Shown here piece by piece: positions 8,303 to 16,793 of a stretch of 64,000 nt of DNA (position 1 is its first letter; the number at the start of each line of letters is the position of its first letter). The notes under the pieces are model-generated. The model ran no database searches. It was not told the DNA's origin and saw nothing but the letters and a program-made list of their open reading frames with translations. Source of the stretch: Devosia aquimaris (GTDB lineage: Bacteria; Pseudomonadota; Alphaproteobacteria; Rhizobiales; Devosiaceae). The translations under genes and the position numbers were made by a program. The stretch lies in assembly GCF_020169335.1 (NCBI RefSeq), contig NZ_JAIEZN010000001.1:699426-763425 (forward strand), written 5' to 3'.

Positions 8303-9460
8303 TCAGGCGAACCAGGTCGTACCCGGGTACTGGTGTGCCCGGGCCACCTCTTCATTGAGCTCGAGCCCGATGCCGGGCCGGTCACTCAGGGCGATGCGAC
8401 CATTCTTGATGATGTCGCCACCGTCGGTGATCGTCGACCAGTAGTCGCGGTGGAACCAGTGGAACTCCAGCACCAGGAAGTTCGGGATCGTGGCGCAGAC
8501 ATGTGCCGAGGCCATGGTGCCGATAGGCGAGGACACATTGTGCGGCGCAAAGGGGATGGAATAGAGATCCGCCATCTCCGCGATCTTGCGGCATTCGCTG
8601 AGGCCGCCGCACTTGGGAATGTCGGGCATGATGATGTCGACGGCCTGCTGCTCGAGCAGCTTTCGGAACCCATGCCGCAGATAGAGGTTCTCGCCGGCGC
8701 AGATCGGCGTTGACGTGCTGCGGGTGATCTCGGCCATCACGTCGATATTTTCCGGCGGCACCGGCTCTTCCAGCCACATCAGCTGCAGATGCTCGAGATC
8801 CCGCGCCAGCCGGATCGCGCTGTGCTTGTCCAGCCGCGTGTGCAGGTCGCACGCCACCTCGACACCCTTGCCGGCAGCCTTCACCACCATTTCGGCCAGC
8901 TGCACCATGCGGTCATGCTCCCATTTGTTGGGAGTCATGTTGAACCTGTCCTTTTCGTACCAGCCGGTTTCGCTGCCGGTGTGGCCATAGGCGCGGATGT
9001 CGAGATCGACCTTGAGCGCGGTGAACCCGGCCGCCAGCACCTGGTCCACCTCGGCCTGCACCTCATCCATGTTCATGCCCGGCGAGACTTCGCAGTCGCA
9101 ATAGACGCGGATGTCGTCGCGGAACTTGCCGCCCATCAGCTCATAGATCGGCACCTCAAGCGCCTTGCCCTTAAGGTCCCACAGTGCGATTTCGATGCCG
9201 GTCAGCGCCGTGATCAGCGCCCCGGCAAAGCCACCCTCGAACACCAGGCTCCGCCGCATTTCCTCAAACAGCGCGTCGATGGCAAAGGGATCGCGGCCGA
9301 CGAGCTTGGGTCCCAGTTCCTGCTCGATGATGGCAATGGCCTGGTGGCCGCCATGCACGCATTCGCCCAGCCCGGTGACGCCGGCGTCGGTCTCGATGCG
9401 CACCCAAAGATGCATGCAATGGCCAGTCGTCGCCGCCGTCTTGATCGATGTGATCTTCAC
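8303..9460 (-). CDS. Enolase-superfamily acid-sugar dehydratase (mandelate racemase/muconate lactonizing type)
   Basis: This is a 385-residue enzyme of the mandelate racemase subgroup, which abstracts a proton next to a carboxylate and usually dehydrates a sugar acid such as a galactonate or gluconate. Metal ligands appear in order as Asp in VEVACDLHTRLD, Glu in MWLEEPVPPEN and Glu in TPICAGENLY. A catalytic His is in PFAPHNVSSPIGT. The N-terminal KITSIKT and WVRIETDAGVTGLGE match the capping domain. The start is GTG at 9460; starting there gives the usual M-K-I-T beginning. It is divergent from an AraC regulator. The substrate cannot be fixed from motifs; a galactonate-type dehydratase is the nearest class. 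Confidence 0.86.
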   Translation of the reverse strand: MKITSIKTAATTGHCMHLWVRIETDAGVTGLGECVHGGHQAIAIIEQELGPKLVGRDPFAIDALFEEMRRSLVFEGGFAGALITALTGIEIALWDLKGKALEVPIYELMGGKFRDDIRVYCDCEVSPGMNMDEVQAEVDQVLAAGFTALKVDLDIRAYGHTGSETGWYEKDRFNMTPNKWEHDRMVQLAEMVVKAAGKGVEVACDLHTRLDKHSAIRLARDLEHLQLMWLEEPVPPENIDVMAEITRSTSTPICAGENLYLRHGFRKLLEQQAVDIIMPDIPKCGGLSECRKIAEMADLYSIPFAPHNVSSPIGTMASAHVCATIPNFLVLEFHWFHRDYWSTITDGGDIIKNGRIALSDRPGIGLELNEEVARAHQYPGTTWFA

Positions 9461-9644
9461 GTCCTATTTCCCCCCGAAACCATGCGATCTCCCGTCGCAT
9501 AGGCGAAGTCTAGAGCAGCCGACCCGGGCCGTCGAGCCGAACAGACGTTGTTGGCCAAAGTCTTGCGGTGCTTGTCAGGGGCGCCATCTCGGGCGACATT
9601 GCTGCGGTCAGTCACGATACTGGCAAGACTATCGGGGGGTTGTT

Positions 9645-10613
9645 TTGCCGCTTGTCACCTTGTCGGCCAGGGATTTCGAACCGCAGCATCGCGTTCCGGC
9701 CTTCCAGGATGCCGCCGCCGCAATCTGCCGCCTGCAGATCGAGCCCGAGGATCCACACAGCTTTGCCTCCACCACCGCCATAGCGCTGTTGCCGGGCGCC
9801 ATCATCGCCTCGACCATGCATGCCCCGTGCACCACTGTGCGCACGCTGGCGCTGGCAGCCGAGGATACCGACAATGTTCTCATCCACGTGCCGCTGTCCG
9901 CCGGCTTCCGCATCCGCCAGCGCGGCGGCGATGACGCCGAATGCGATGTCGGCAAGGTCTATGTCGACCCCAACGAAGTTCCCGGCATTGCCCATTTCAC
10001 CGATCCCATGACGCATGTTCTTTATGTGTCGGTGCCGCGGGCGGTGCTGGGCGCCGGGGCAGGGCTCAACCGCGCTCTGCGCACCAGCCAGGTCATGTCG
10101 CCTTATTGGCAATTGTTTGTCGGCTATGCCCGCTCGCTGCATCAGGTTCAGGCCGATCTCAGCCCCGAGGCCGCCCGCAGCTGCGCCGAACACCTGCATG
10201 ACCTGGCCCGCATGGCGCTTGCCGATGGTCAGGTCGCGGACCAGCCAGGCGCAGGCGTGCGCGCCGCCTGGCTGCACCGGCTCAAGAGCGACATCGAGGT
10301 CCATTTGACGGCGCCCGATCTCTCGCTCGACCGCATTGCCGCGCGCCACGGCATCAGTGGCCGCTATGCCCGCGCGCTGTTCGCCGGCGAGCACACCACC
10401 TTCCGCGACTATGTGCGCGAGCGCCGCCTGGCGCTGGCGCATCGCCTGCTCTGCGATCCCCGCCAGGTCCATCGCTCGGTCAGCGACATCGCCATGGCCG
10501 CCGGCTTTGGCGATCTCTCCTGGTTCAACGCCTGCTACCGACAGCAATACGGCACCACGCCATCGGCCTCCCGCGCCATGGCGCTGGCGTCCGGCAGTGC
10601 CGTCCAGCCCTGA
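9645..10613 (+). CDS. AraC-family transcriptional regulator
   Basis: This is a regulator of about 322 residues. The N-terminal part resembles the AraC-binding-like domain (LSARDFEPQHRVPAFQDA through VPLSAGFRIRQRGGD). The C-terminal AraC helix-turn-helix pair spans about residues 225-315 and includes LDRIAARHGISGRYARALF and VSDIAMAAGFGDLSWFNACYR followed by GTTPSA, the classical second-helix motif. I chose the TTG at 9645 because the domain begins just after it and a run of six G lies six bases upstream; no ATG fits. It is divergent from the acid-sugar dehydratase and may control it. The codon and start choice are uncertain. Confidence 0.82.
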   Translation: MPLVTLSARDFEPQHRVPAFQDAAAAICRLQIEPEDPHSFASTTAIALLPGAIIASTMHAPCTTVRTLALAAEDTDNVLIHVPLSAGFRIRQRGGDDAECDVGKVYVDPNEVPGIAHFTDPMTHVLYVSVPRAVLGAGAGLNRALRTSQVMSPYWQLFVGYARSLHQVQADLSPEAARSCAEHLHDLARMALADGQVADQPGAGVRAAWLHRLKSDIEVHLTAPDLSLDRIAARHGISGRYARALFAGEHTTFRDYVRERRLALAHRLLCDPRQVHRSVSDIAMAAGFGDLSWFNACYRQQYGTTPSASRAMALASGSAVQP

Positions 10614-10718
10614 ACACTGTTCCGTCCAGCCCAAGAACTGTGCCGCGAACATCCCTAGTTTGCACGCCTGCAGCGATGCGGTGTCGCGGCAATGGTGTGC
10701 TTCGGGGAGGGTTTGGCT

Positions 10719-11714
10719 ATGTGGGACTTCAGCGTCAGGCGCGGTATCGGCCTGATGGTCAGGACAGCGCCCTTCCTGCTGTTTCGCGCCGTGGTCTATT
10801 TCACCATCGCCGTCGCCTATGTGCTGGCCACCGGGCTGGGTGCCGGCATCGGCTATGGCGTGGGCAATTTCGGTGATGCCGACTTCCAGGCCAGCGCTAC
10901 CCTGTGGGGTGGCGGCATTGGCCTCGCCCTGGTCGCCGGCATTCTCTACCTGCTGCGCGAATATGTGCTCTACACGGTGAAGGCCGGCCATATCGCGGTG
11001 ATGGTCGAGCTGATCGACGGCCGCCCCTTGCCCGATGGCATGGGCCAGCTGGCCTATGCCCGCAGCGTGGTGACGGAGCGCTTCGGCCAGGCCTCGGTGC
11101 TGTTCGGCATCGATCAGCTGGTCAAGGGCGTCATCAATGCGGTGACGGGCCTTTTGGAGGGGCTCTTCACCCTGCTGCCCATTCCCGGGCTCGATCGGCT
11201 GATGGCCGTGCTCCGCGCCTACCTCAAGCTGGCAGTGGGCCTGATCGACGAGGTCATCCTGGCTCACGCCATCCGCACCCGCGCCGACAATCCCTTCGCC
11301 AGCGCGCGCGAAGCCCTGGTGCTCTATGGGCAGAATGCCAGGCCCATGCTGGTCAACTCCGCCTGGCTGACGCTGATCGTCTATGGCCTGTCGCTGCTGG
11401 TCTTCCTGCTGATGCTCGCGCCGGCGGCTGCGCTGGTCTATCTCATCCCCGGCGCCTGGTCGGCTGGCGGGGTGGTCTTTGCCCTGCTGTTCGCCTGGGC
11501 CATCAAGGCGGCCGTGTTCGAGCCCTTCGCCATTGCCTGCCTGCTGCAGGCCTTCTTCAAGGTCACCGATGGACAGGTGCCCAGCCCCGTGTGGGAGGAG
11601 CGCATCGATGGCGCCTCCCGCAAGTTCGGTGAACTGGGCCGCCGCGCCGCCAGCTGGGTGGGCATGCGCCCGCCGACCAAATCCCCCTTCGATCAATCCG
11701 GAGCCCAGGCATGA
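10719..11714 (+). CDS. Uncharacterised multi-pass membrane protein coupled to a VWA protein
   Basis: I do not recognise this 331-residue family. Hydrophobic segments lie at about residues 18-46, 61-80, 216-242 and 250-275, with a weaker one near 140-160. The middle region (80-215) is amphipathic and includes AGHIAVMVELIDGRPLPDG and LIDEVILAHAIRTRADNPF. The C-terminus is basic and faces solvent. GGGGAGGG lies nine bases before the ATG at 10719, which is why an upstream in-frame ATG at 10692 is not used. Its last four bases (ATGA) overlap the start of the VWA gene, so the two products are made together and may act together at the cell envelope. No function is proposed. Confidence 0.75.
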   Translation: MWDFSVRRGIGLMVRTAPFLLFRAVVYFTIAVAYVLATGLGAGIGYGVGNFGDADFQASATLWGGGIGLALVAGILYLLREYVLYTVKAGHIAVMVELIDGRPLPDGMGQLAYARSVVTERFGQASVLFGIDQLVKGVINAVTGLLEGLFTLLPIPGLDRLMAVLRAYLKLAVGLIDEVILAHAIRTRADNPFASAREALVLYGQNARPMLVNSAWLTLIVYGLSLLVFLLMLAPAAALVYLIPGAWSAGGVVFALLFAWAIKAAVFEPFAIACLLQAFFKVTDGQVPSPVWEERIDGASRKFGELGRRAASWVGMRPPTKSPFDQSGAQA

Positions 11715-13870
11715 TCCGCTTGTTCCAGCCGCTCGCCTTGGCCCTTCTGGCCGTTCTCACCCTGGCCGGCGCCAGCCTCGCCGAGGGCCGCATGATCATT
11801 GTCATGGACGGTTCGGGCTCGATGTGGGGCCAGATCGATGGCCGCGCCAAACTCGAGATCGCCCGCGACGCCGTGCGCGATGTGCTCGCCAACGTCCCCG
11901 CCGAACGCGACCTGGGTCTTTATGCCTATGGCCATCGCCGCAAGGGCGACTGCGATGACATCGAACTGGTCGTCCCGCCCGCCCAAGGCAGCGGTCCTGC
12001 CATTCTGTCAGCGGTGCAGGCCATGCGCTTTCTCGGCAAGACCCCGCTGACCAGGGCCGTGCGCCTGGCCGCCGAAGCGCTGCGCTACACCGAGGAAGAA
12101 GCAACCGTCGTGCTGGTGACCGACGGGCTGGAAACCTGCGAGGCCGATCCCTGCGCGCTGGGCGCTGAACTCGAGCAACTGGGCCTCAAGTTCACCGCCC
12201 ATGTCATCGGCTTTGGCCTGACGCGGGAGGAGGGCGCTGCCGTGGCCTGTCTGGCCGAGAACACCGGTGGCCAGTTCATCCGCGCCGCCGACGCCAAGGG
12301 ACTCACCGACGCCCTCGACGCGACCGTCAACGACACCATGCCCGACGAGCCAAAGACGCCGGCCAAAGCCCTGCCCGGGGCCGGCCTGACCGCGCCCGAC
12401 CAGGCCCCGATCGGCGCCCGGGTCGACGTGACCTGGTCCGTCACCGAACCCCGGCCCCTCGACACCATTGTCATCGGCGCGGTCGGCAGCGACGAGGCCT
12501 TCGACTATGTCTATGCCGACGTCGGCAATCCCGCCGTGATCCAGATGCCCGGCACGCCCGGCCCCTATGAACTGCGCTATGTGAGCGCCGACGAGCATGT
12601 CGTCGCCCGCCGCCCGATCACCGTGATCGATGCCCCCGTCGCGCTGGACGCGCCGGACCAGGCCCTTGTCGGCCAGCTGGTGCCCATCCATTGGACGGGT
12701 CCCGATGCCGCCTATGACAATGTCCGTCTGCGCCTGCCGGGCGACGACAGCTACATCAGCTATTCCTATGTCGCCGGCAGCAATCCGGTACTGCTGACCA
12801 TGCCCGACGCGCCGGGGGACTATGAGCTCACCTACGTGCTCAACGACACCCAGACCATGGTCACACGGCCCATCGCGGTGCTCCCCGCGGGCTCCAGCAT
12901 AGCGCCGCTCCCGGCCAGTCTCTCGGCGCCCGACCAGACCGAGGCCAGTAGCGACGTGCAGGTCGGCTGGTCCGGTCCGGGCGCTGCCGGTGACTATATC
13001 CTGCTCCGCTCCGTGGGCAGCCAGGGTGAGGACTATGTCAGCTACGCCTATGTTGCCGGCGAAAACCCGGTGACGCTGGCCACACCGGGCGAAACCGGCG
13101 ATTTCGAGCTGGTCTACCGCTTCGCCGATGGCCGCGAACTGGCCAGCCGGCCGATCACCATCGTGACCAGCCTCAGCGCGGATAGTCCTGCAGTGCCCGC
13201 TGGCCTGGTTGACGTCTCCTTCGAGGTGCCGCCGGAACACGCCGACCTGGCCGTGGTCTGGTCCGCCGTGCCAAGGCCGGGCCAGCCCATCGCGCCCGAA
13301 GCCTGGGCGCTCAACGATGCCGTCGTCGGCCCCGTCAGCGTCAGTTTCGAGCCGGGGACCTATGACGTCACCGGCTCGGCCGACGGCATGGCCTTCGCGG
13401 GCACGGTCACCATCCGGCCGGCCGGTGACAATCGCTTTGTCATCGGTCCGACCCAGCAGGCCCCTGAGACGACAGGCGCCACGGGCACGGACCTGCCCGA
13501 GACCTATGAAAGCGAAGGCATGGGCGAGGACACCGGCTATTTCTGCGAGCAAACCGTCCCCTGCGCGCATGAGGATGCCGGCACCGGTCTGGCGTTCCTG
13601 CTGCCCGGCGGCTGGCACACCGATTTTCCCTATCTCTATGAGACGGCGGGCGGCGCCACCGCCAGCCAGCCCAGCATGACCTTCTATGGTCCACCCGCAG
13701 ACGGCGGTGGCAGCGCCGTCATCGTGCTCAATCCGCGGCAGTGGCTGGCCGACAACGGGCCCTGCGCCGACAGCAGCGCCGGTCAGCTTTGTCGCTTCGA
13801 TACCGACGATACCGATGCCCTGACCGCCTTTGAGATCATCAAGGCCTCGTTGCGCCTCGGGGCATCCTAG
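11711..13870 (+). CDS. Secreted von Willebrand factor A domain protein with three tandem Ig-like repeats
   Basis: This 719-residue protein has a signal peptide (about residues 1-24, ending ASLA) and should be periplasmic. A VWA domain follows at about 27-205, with the MIDAS metal site complete: DGSGSMWG at 33-40, Thr in GKTPLT near 111-114, and VTDG with Asp138. Three tandem repeats follow at about 226-305, 312-390 and 404-485. Each begins L-x-A-P-D-Q, has a central Y-x-Y-V/A-D/A-x-x-N-P block, then P-x-x-P-G-x-Y/F-E-L-x-Y, and ends R-P-I-T/A-V/I. A fourth, different domain (about 500-590) and a C-terminal domain with paired cysteines complete the protein. VWA MIDAS domains bind protein ligands through a metal. 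The ligand here is unknown. It overlaps the upstream membrane-protein gene by four bases. Confidence 0.85.
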   Translation: MIRLFQPLALALLAVLTLAGASLAEGRMIIVMDGSGSMWGQIDGRAKLEIARDAVRDVLANVPAERDLGLYAYGHRRKGDCDDIELVVPPAQGSGPAILSAVQAMRFLGKTPLTRAVRLAAEALRYTEEEATVVLVTDGLETCEADPCALGAELEQLGLKFTAHVIGFGLTREEGAAVACLAENTGGQFIRAADAKGLTDALDATVNDTMPDEPKTPAKALPGAGLTAPDQAPIGARVDVTWSVTEPRPLDTIVIGAVGSDEAFDYVYADVGNPAVIQMPGTPGPYELRYVSADEHVVARRPITVIDAPVALDAPDQALVGQLVPIHWTGPDAAYDNVRLRLPGDDSYISYSYVAGSNPVLLTMPDAPGDYELTYVLNDTQTMVTRPIAVLPAGSSIAPLPASLSAPDQTEASSDVQVGWSGPGAAGDYILLRSVGSQGEDYVSYAYVAGENPVTLATPGETGDFELVYRFADGRELASRPITIVTSLSADSPAVPAGLVDVSFEVPPEHADLAVVWSAVPRPGQPIAPEAWALNDAVVGPVSVSFEPGTYDVTGSADGMAFAGTVTIRPAGDNRFVIGPTQQAPETTGATGTDLPETYESEGMGEDTGYFCEQTVPCAHEDAGTGLAFLLPGGWHTDFPYLYETAGGATASQPSMTFYGPPADGGGSAVIVLNPRQWLADNGPCADSSAGQLCRFDTDDTDALTAFEIIKASLRLGAS

Positions 13871-14004
13871 GCGTCGACGGTCTCGATGCTCCGCTGCGCC
13901 CCGACGTCGCGCAAATGGCTGGCCAGGTTCACTGCCGGACAGTCATGCTTGAGCAGCACCAGCTTGCTCCCCTGCGCTGCGCTGTTGATTGCCGCCGCTA
14001 CCAC
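13867..14004 (-). pseudogene. Coding-like C-terminal remnant overlapping the end of the adenine-deaminase-like gene
   Basis: On the minus strand, a frame shifted relative to the deaminase gene stays open past that gene's stop to a TAG at 13867-13869. It reads VVAAAINSAAQGSKLVLLKH and continues DCPAVNLASHLRDVGAQ..., with almost every third position G or C, as in real genes of this window. There is no convincing start; a GTG at 14004 is the only one nearby and has no ribosome site. It could be the tail of a lost gene or a frameshifted extension of the deaminase. Its stop shares the CCTAGG palindrome with the stop of the VWA gene on the other strand. I do not recognise the family. Confidence 0.35.
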
Positions 14005-15839
14005 ACTGTCTTGTGGATCTGGCCAGTCTGCACATTCACCAGCCCCAGCGGCGCCAGCGGGCTGGGCGCCACCAGCACCCAGCGCCAGGGCGAACAGGTC
14101 AGCGTGGCAAACGACAGGCGCTCGGGGAACCCCGGCGACCAGCGCGGGCTGAATGTCGGCTCATACATCCAGTCGATCTTGGCCGCTTCCGCATAAAGCG
14201 CCTGCATGTCGGCATCGAGGTCTTGTGCCGAGCGGCACGACATCAACCCCGCCACCTCGTAGCTCACGGTGGCAACAAGTTTGTTACCGGTCACCAGTGC
14301 CCAGCCGCCTTTGATGTCGGAGAGCGCATTGACGGCTAGCGCCATGGCTTCGTCGGACGAGCCGGCGCACCAGATATTGTGCTTGTCATGACCCAGCGAA
14401 CTCGCCACCGCCGTGTCGGGCGTGCGCGGCCCCGTGCCCAGCCAGAACATTTTCGACACCGAGCGCGCATTGGAGAAGCGGTCGACAATGGCGAATTTGG
14501 TGATGTTGCGGCTTTCGTCGCGCTGCACCGCGCCGTCGCGCACTGGCAGCTCATAGGTCAGGAAGTCATCGGCCCAATGGAACGGCCGCAGCACGGCAGC
14601 CTGCATGGTCTCGCGCCCCGGCTCGGCCGCAATGGCAAAGTCAGCCGCCGTCAGCGCCCCGCCGACCTGCACTGTGTCGGTGGCCCAATCCGGCCAGGCA
14701 ATCTCGGGCACCGGCTCGATATAGTCCGTGCCGCGCGACACCTGGCGCCCATCCGCCCACACTTCGGCAATGCTGAAGTTCTCAAGGTCCGACAGCAGCA
14801 CCACATCGGCAAAGCGCCCCGCCGCGATCGAGCCCACCCAGGGCGTCAACCGCATATGGCGCGCCGGGTTGATCGTCACGCATTGGATGGCAATTTCGGG
14901 CGCCAGCCCGGCGGCAATGGCCGTGCGCACATTGTGGTCCGTGGCGCCCTTCTGCAGCGTCTCGCTGGCGCTGCGGTCGTCGGTGGCAAAGGCGATCTGC
15001 GACCAGTCCTGCAGTCCGCGTTCGAGCAGGCCCTTGATCACATCGGGCATGGAATGGACGCGCAGCTCCATGAAGAGCCCATGGCGCAGCTTGTCCCAGA
15101 ACTCCTCGGCGGTCCACGCCTCATGGTCGGAGGCGAGACCCGCCGCAGCAAAGGCGTTGATCGTGGGCAGGTCCTTGATGCCCGCAGCATGTCCCTCGAT
15201 CACGCCGCGCTGGTCCATGGTGGCTTCGATCATGCCCCAGAGGCGGTCATGCGAGCCATTGCTGGCGTCCCACACCGCCGGCCAGTCCATCACCTCGTCG
15301 AGCCCGGCCACCATCAGGCTGCCCTTGAGGAACCCGGCCTGTTCGTCATAGCCAAGCCAGCCACCACCATGCTCATAGGCCGTGGGCGGCACGGCCGAGC
15401 CGGGCAGGGGGAAGATCTTGAGCGGCGAGCCATGCTGGCGCGCCGTCATCCAGAATTCGAGCGTGCGCGAGCCGCGCACATTGGAGAATTCGTGACTGGC
15501 CTCGCAGGTCCAGGTATTGCCGCGCGGCAGCACCAGCGCAGCTTCCCATTCCGGCGTCAGATGCGAGCTTTCGATGTGCTTGTGCACTTCCCCCAGGCCC
15601 GGAACGGCCATCAGCTCGGGCCGGTGCTCATGCCGGCCATAGGTGCCCGGATAGCTGCCCGCCGGCCCGACATAGGCGATGCGGTCGCCCTTGATGATGA
15701 TCTCCTGGTCATCGAGCCAGGTGCGCGTCGATACGTCGAGCAGCCTGCCCACCCGCAGGCAAGTGTCAGCCGGCGCCTTGCCCATGGCCACCAGTGTCAG
15801 GCTCTTGCGGATGGCAACTTCGGATTTGGCGTCGATCAT
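13998..15839 (-). CDS. Adenine deaminase-like amidohydrolase
   Basis: This is a 613-residue metal-dependent hydrolase resembling adenine deaminase (Ade), which converts adenine to hypoxanthine and ammonia. The metal-site motif is EVHKHIESSHLTP, where most Ade proteins have H-V-H-I-E-S-S, so a Lys replaces Val. Further family blocks are VIEGHAAGIK, FATDDRSASETL, ITINPARHM-like VTINPARHMRLTPWVGSIAAGRFADVV (split here by function), and the C-terminal SLGHDKHNIWCAGSSDEAMA. The ATG at 15839 is chosen because the 41 in-frame residues upstream do not resemble the family. It is the last gene on the minus strand of the nucleobase cluster, separated from the rest by 363 bases. Substrate may be adenine or a related N-heterocycle. 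Confidence 0.8.
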   Translation of the reverse strand: MIDAKSEVAIRKSLTLVAMGKAPADTCLRVGRLLDVSTRTWLDDQEIIIKGDRIAYVGPAGSYPGTYGRHEHRPELMAVPGLGEVHKHIESSHLTPEWEAALVLPRGNTWTCEASHEFSNVRGSRTLEFWMTARQHGSPLKIFPLPGSAVPPTAYEHGGGWLGYDEQAGFLKGSLMVAGLDEVMDWPAVWDASNGSHDRLWGMIEATMDQRGVIEGHAAGIKDLPTINAFAAAGLASDHEAWTAEEFWDKLRHGLFMELRVHSMPDVIKGLLERGLQDWSQIAFATDDRSASETLQKGATDHNVRTAIAAGLAPEIAIQCVTINPARHMRLTPWVGSIAAGRFADVVLLSDLENFSIAEVWADGRQVSRGTDYIEPVPEIAWPDWATDTVQVGGALTAADFAIAAEPGRETMQAAVLRPFHWADDFLTYELPVRDGAVQRDESRNITKFAIVDRFSNARSVSKMFWLGTGPRTPDTAVASSLGHDKHNIWCAGSSDEAMALAVNALSDIKGGWALVTGNKLVATVSYEVAGLMSCRSAQDLDADMQALYAEAAKIDWMYEPTFSPRWSPGFPERLSFATLTCSPWRWVLVAPSPLAPLGLVNVQTGQIHKTVW

Positions 15840-16202
15840 GGTGGACTCGGGGAAAAACGCGGCGCAGGCGCCGGCATACAAACAGGAAAAGCAAATCCGG
15901 CGCGAAGGGACCGCACCGGCACAGCCATGCAGCATGGCACAAACGAAATAGACCGAGTCCAAGGCCGGCGGCTACACCGGCCCGCAGGGGGAGACGGGTG
16001 CTAGATCTTTTCACCCTCAATTGGATTTGCGGCGCCTTTGCCTCCCTCCCCCTTGAGGGGACGGACCGAGGGAGGGGGGCTGTCAGTGAACCTCAGAACC
16101 CCGCCCACGCCGACTTTCCCCTTAAGAGCTTGCCCTCGGGCGTGCCGAGGCGCGACCCGGGTGGGAGGGGATAGAACCGCGTCAATCTGAATGTGAAATG
16201 AT
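15840..16202. other. Intergenic region without a supported gene, contains repeat copy A
   Basis: This 363-base spacer separates the adenine-deaminase-like gene from the quinone-reductase gene on the same strand. It holds a C-rich/G-rich inverted element at 16041-16079 (listed separately) and a short stem CCTCGG-GCGTG-CCGAGG at 16134-16150 that could end transcription. Open frames here have no family resemblance and no ribosome site. Promoter signals for the deaminase gene are probably near 15850-15950 but none is clear by eye. Confidence 0.5.
16041..16079. repeat. Intergenic inverted element, copy A (short form)
   Basis: The left end CCTCCCTCCCCCTTGAGGGG and the right end ACCGAGGGAGGGGG form an inverted repeat of C-runs and G-runs around a short centre. 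The same left and right ends bound the longer element at 23711-23828. Two copies with shared termini in separate spacers suggest a dispersed intergenic repeat of this genome. Copy A lacks the internal 11-bp hairpin found in copy B. Confidence 0.5.
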
Positions 16203-16793
16203 CTAGAAGCGCCCCATCTCCCCGCGCACCTTGTCGATGAACCCGCTGAGCTGGCTGGGCGTGCAATTGTTCATGTCATAGAGCGCCAGATATTTTGGGC
16301 GCGTGCTGAACGTCGCCCAGCCCCAGCGCCGGGCAATACGGCGCGGCGGGTCGCCCATCACCCAGGTGCGCAGATGGCTGCCGCCATAGGTGGTCACGAA
16401 CGCCACCTTCTTGATGTTGGTCAGGCACGGCACCAGCCGCCCCCGGTCATTGCCGCCTTCCATGCGGAAGGACACGCCGGGCACGAAGATGCGGTCGAAA
16501 TAGCCCTTGAGAATGGCCGGATAGCCATAGTTCCACACCGGGTGCACCACCACCATCGCCTCGGCCGCCTGCAGCCGCTCGACATAGGGCTTGATGGCGG
16601 GCGTCAGGTTCCCCGGCACATCGTGATAGTTGAGCCGCTCCTCCCGCGTCATCACCGCGGGAAACTGCTCGTCATACAGGTTCAGCGCATCCACGCTGTG
16701 CCCGGCTGCCGTGAGGCTCGCCACCACCGCGTCAAACAGCGCCCGGTTGAAACTGGTTTCCACCGGATGGGCATGGATCACATGGACACGCAT
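16203..16793 (-). CDS. NAD(P)H:quinone oxidoreductase, flavodoxin-like fold
   Basis: This is a 196-residue flavoprotein of the NQO1/KefF family (flavodoxin_2), which passes electrons from NAD(P)H through FMN or FAD to quinones or other acceptors. The N-terminus MRVHVIHAHPVETSFNRAL matches the phosphate-binding start of the family, and VVVHPVWNYGYPAILKGYFDR plus FVTTYGGSH are the other flavin-binding blocks. It overlaps the FAD oxidase gene by one base (TGATG), so it belongs to the same operon as the cytosine-deaminase-like gene and the ABC importer. It may recycle electrons from the oxidase or reduce an intermediate. That role is inferred from linkage. Confidence 0.86.
   Translation of the reverse strand: MRVHVIHAHPVETSFNRALFDAVVASLTAAGHSVDALNLYDEQFPAVMTREERLNYHDVPGNLTPAIKPYVERLQAAEAMVVVHPVWNYGYPAILKGYFDRIFVPGVSFRMEGGNDRGRLVPCLTNIKKVAFVTTYGGSHLRTWVMGDPPRRIARRWGWATFSTRPKYLALYDMNNCTPSQLSGFIDKVRGEMGRF

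Noticed and set aside
9612..11696. A 694-codon open frame on the minus strand
   Set aside because: It is antisense to the AraC gene and the coupled membrane protein, has no family resemblance, and arises from high-GC codon bias on the other strand.
12008..13618. A 536-codon minus-strand open frame
   Set aside because: It mirrors the VWA gene, whose MIDAS motif and repeats are clear.
14379..16004. A 541-codon plus-strand open frame
   Set aside because: It lies opposite the adenine-deaminase-like gene, which has the metal motif and family blocks.
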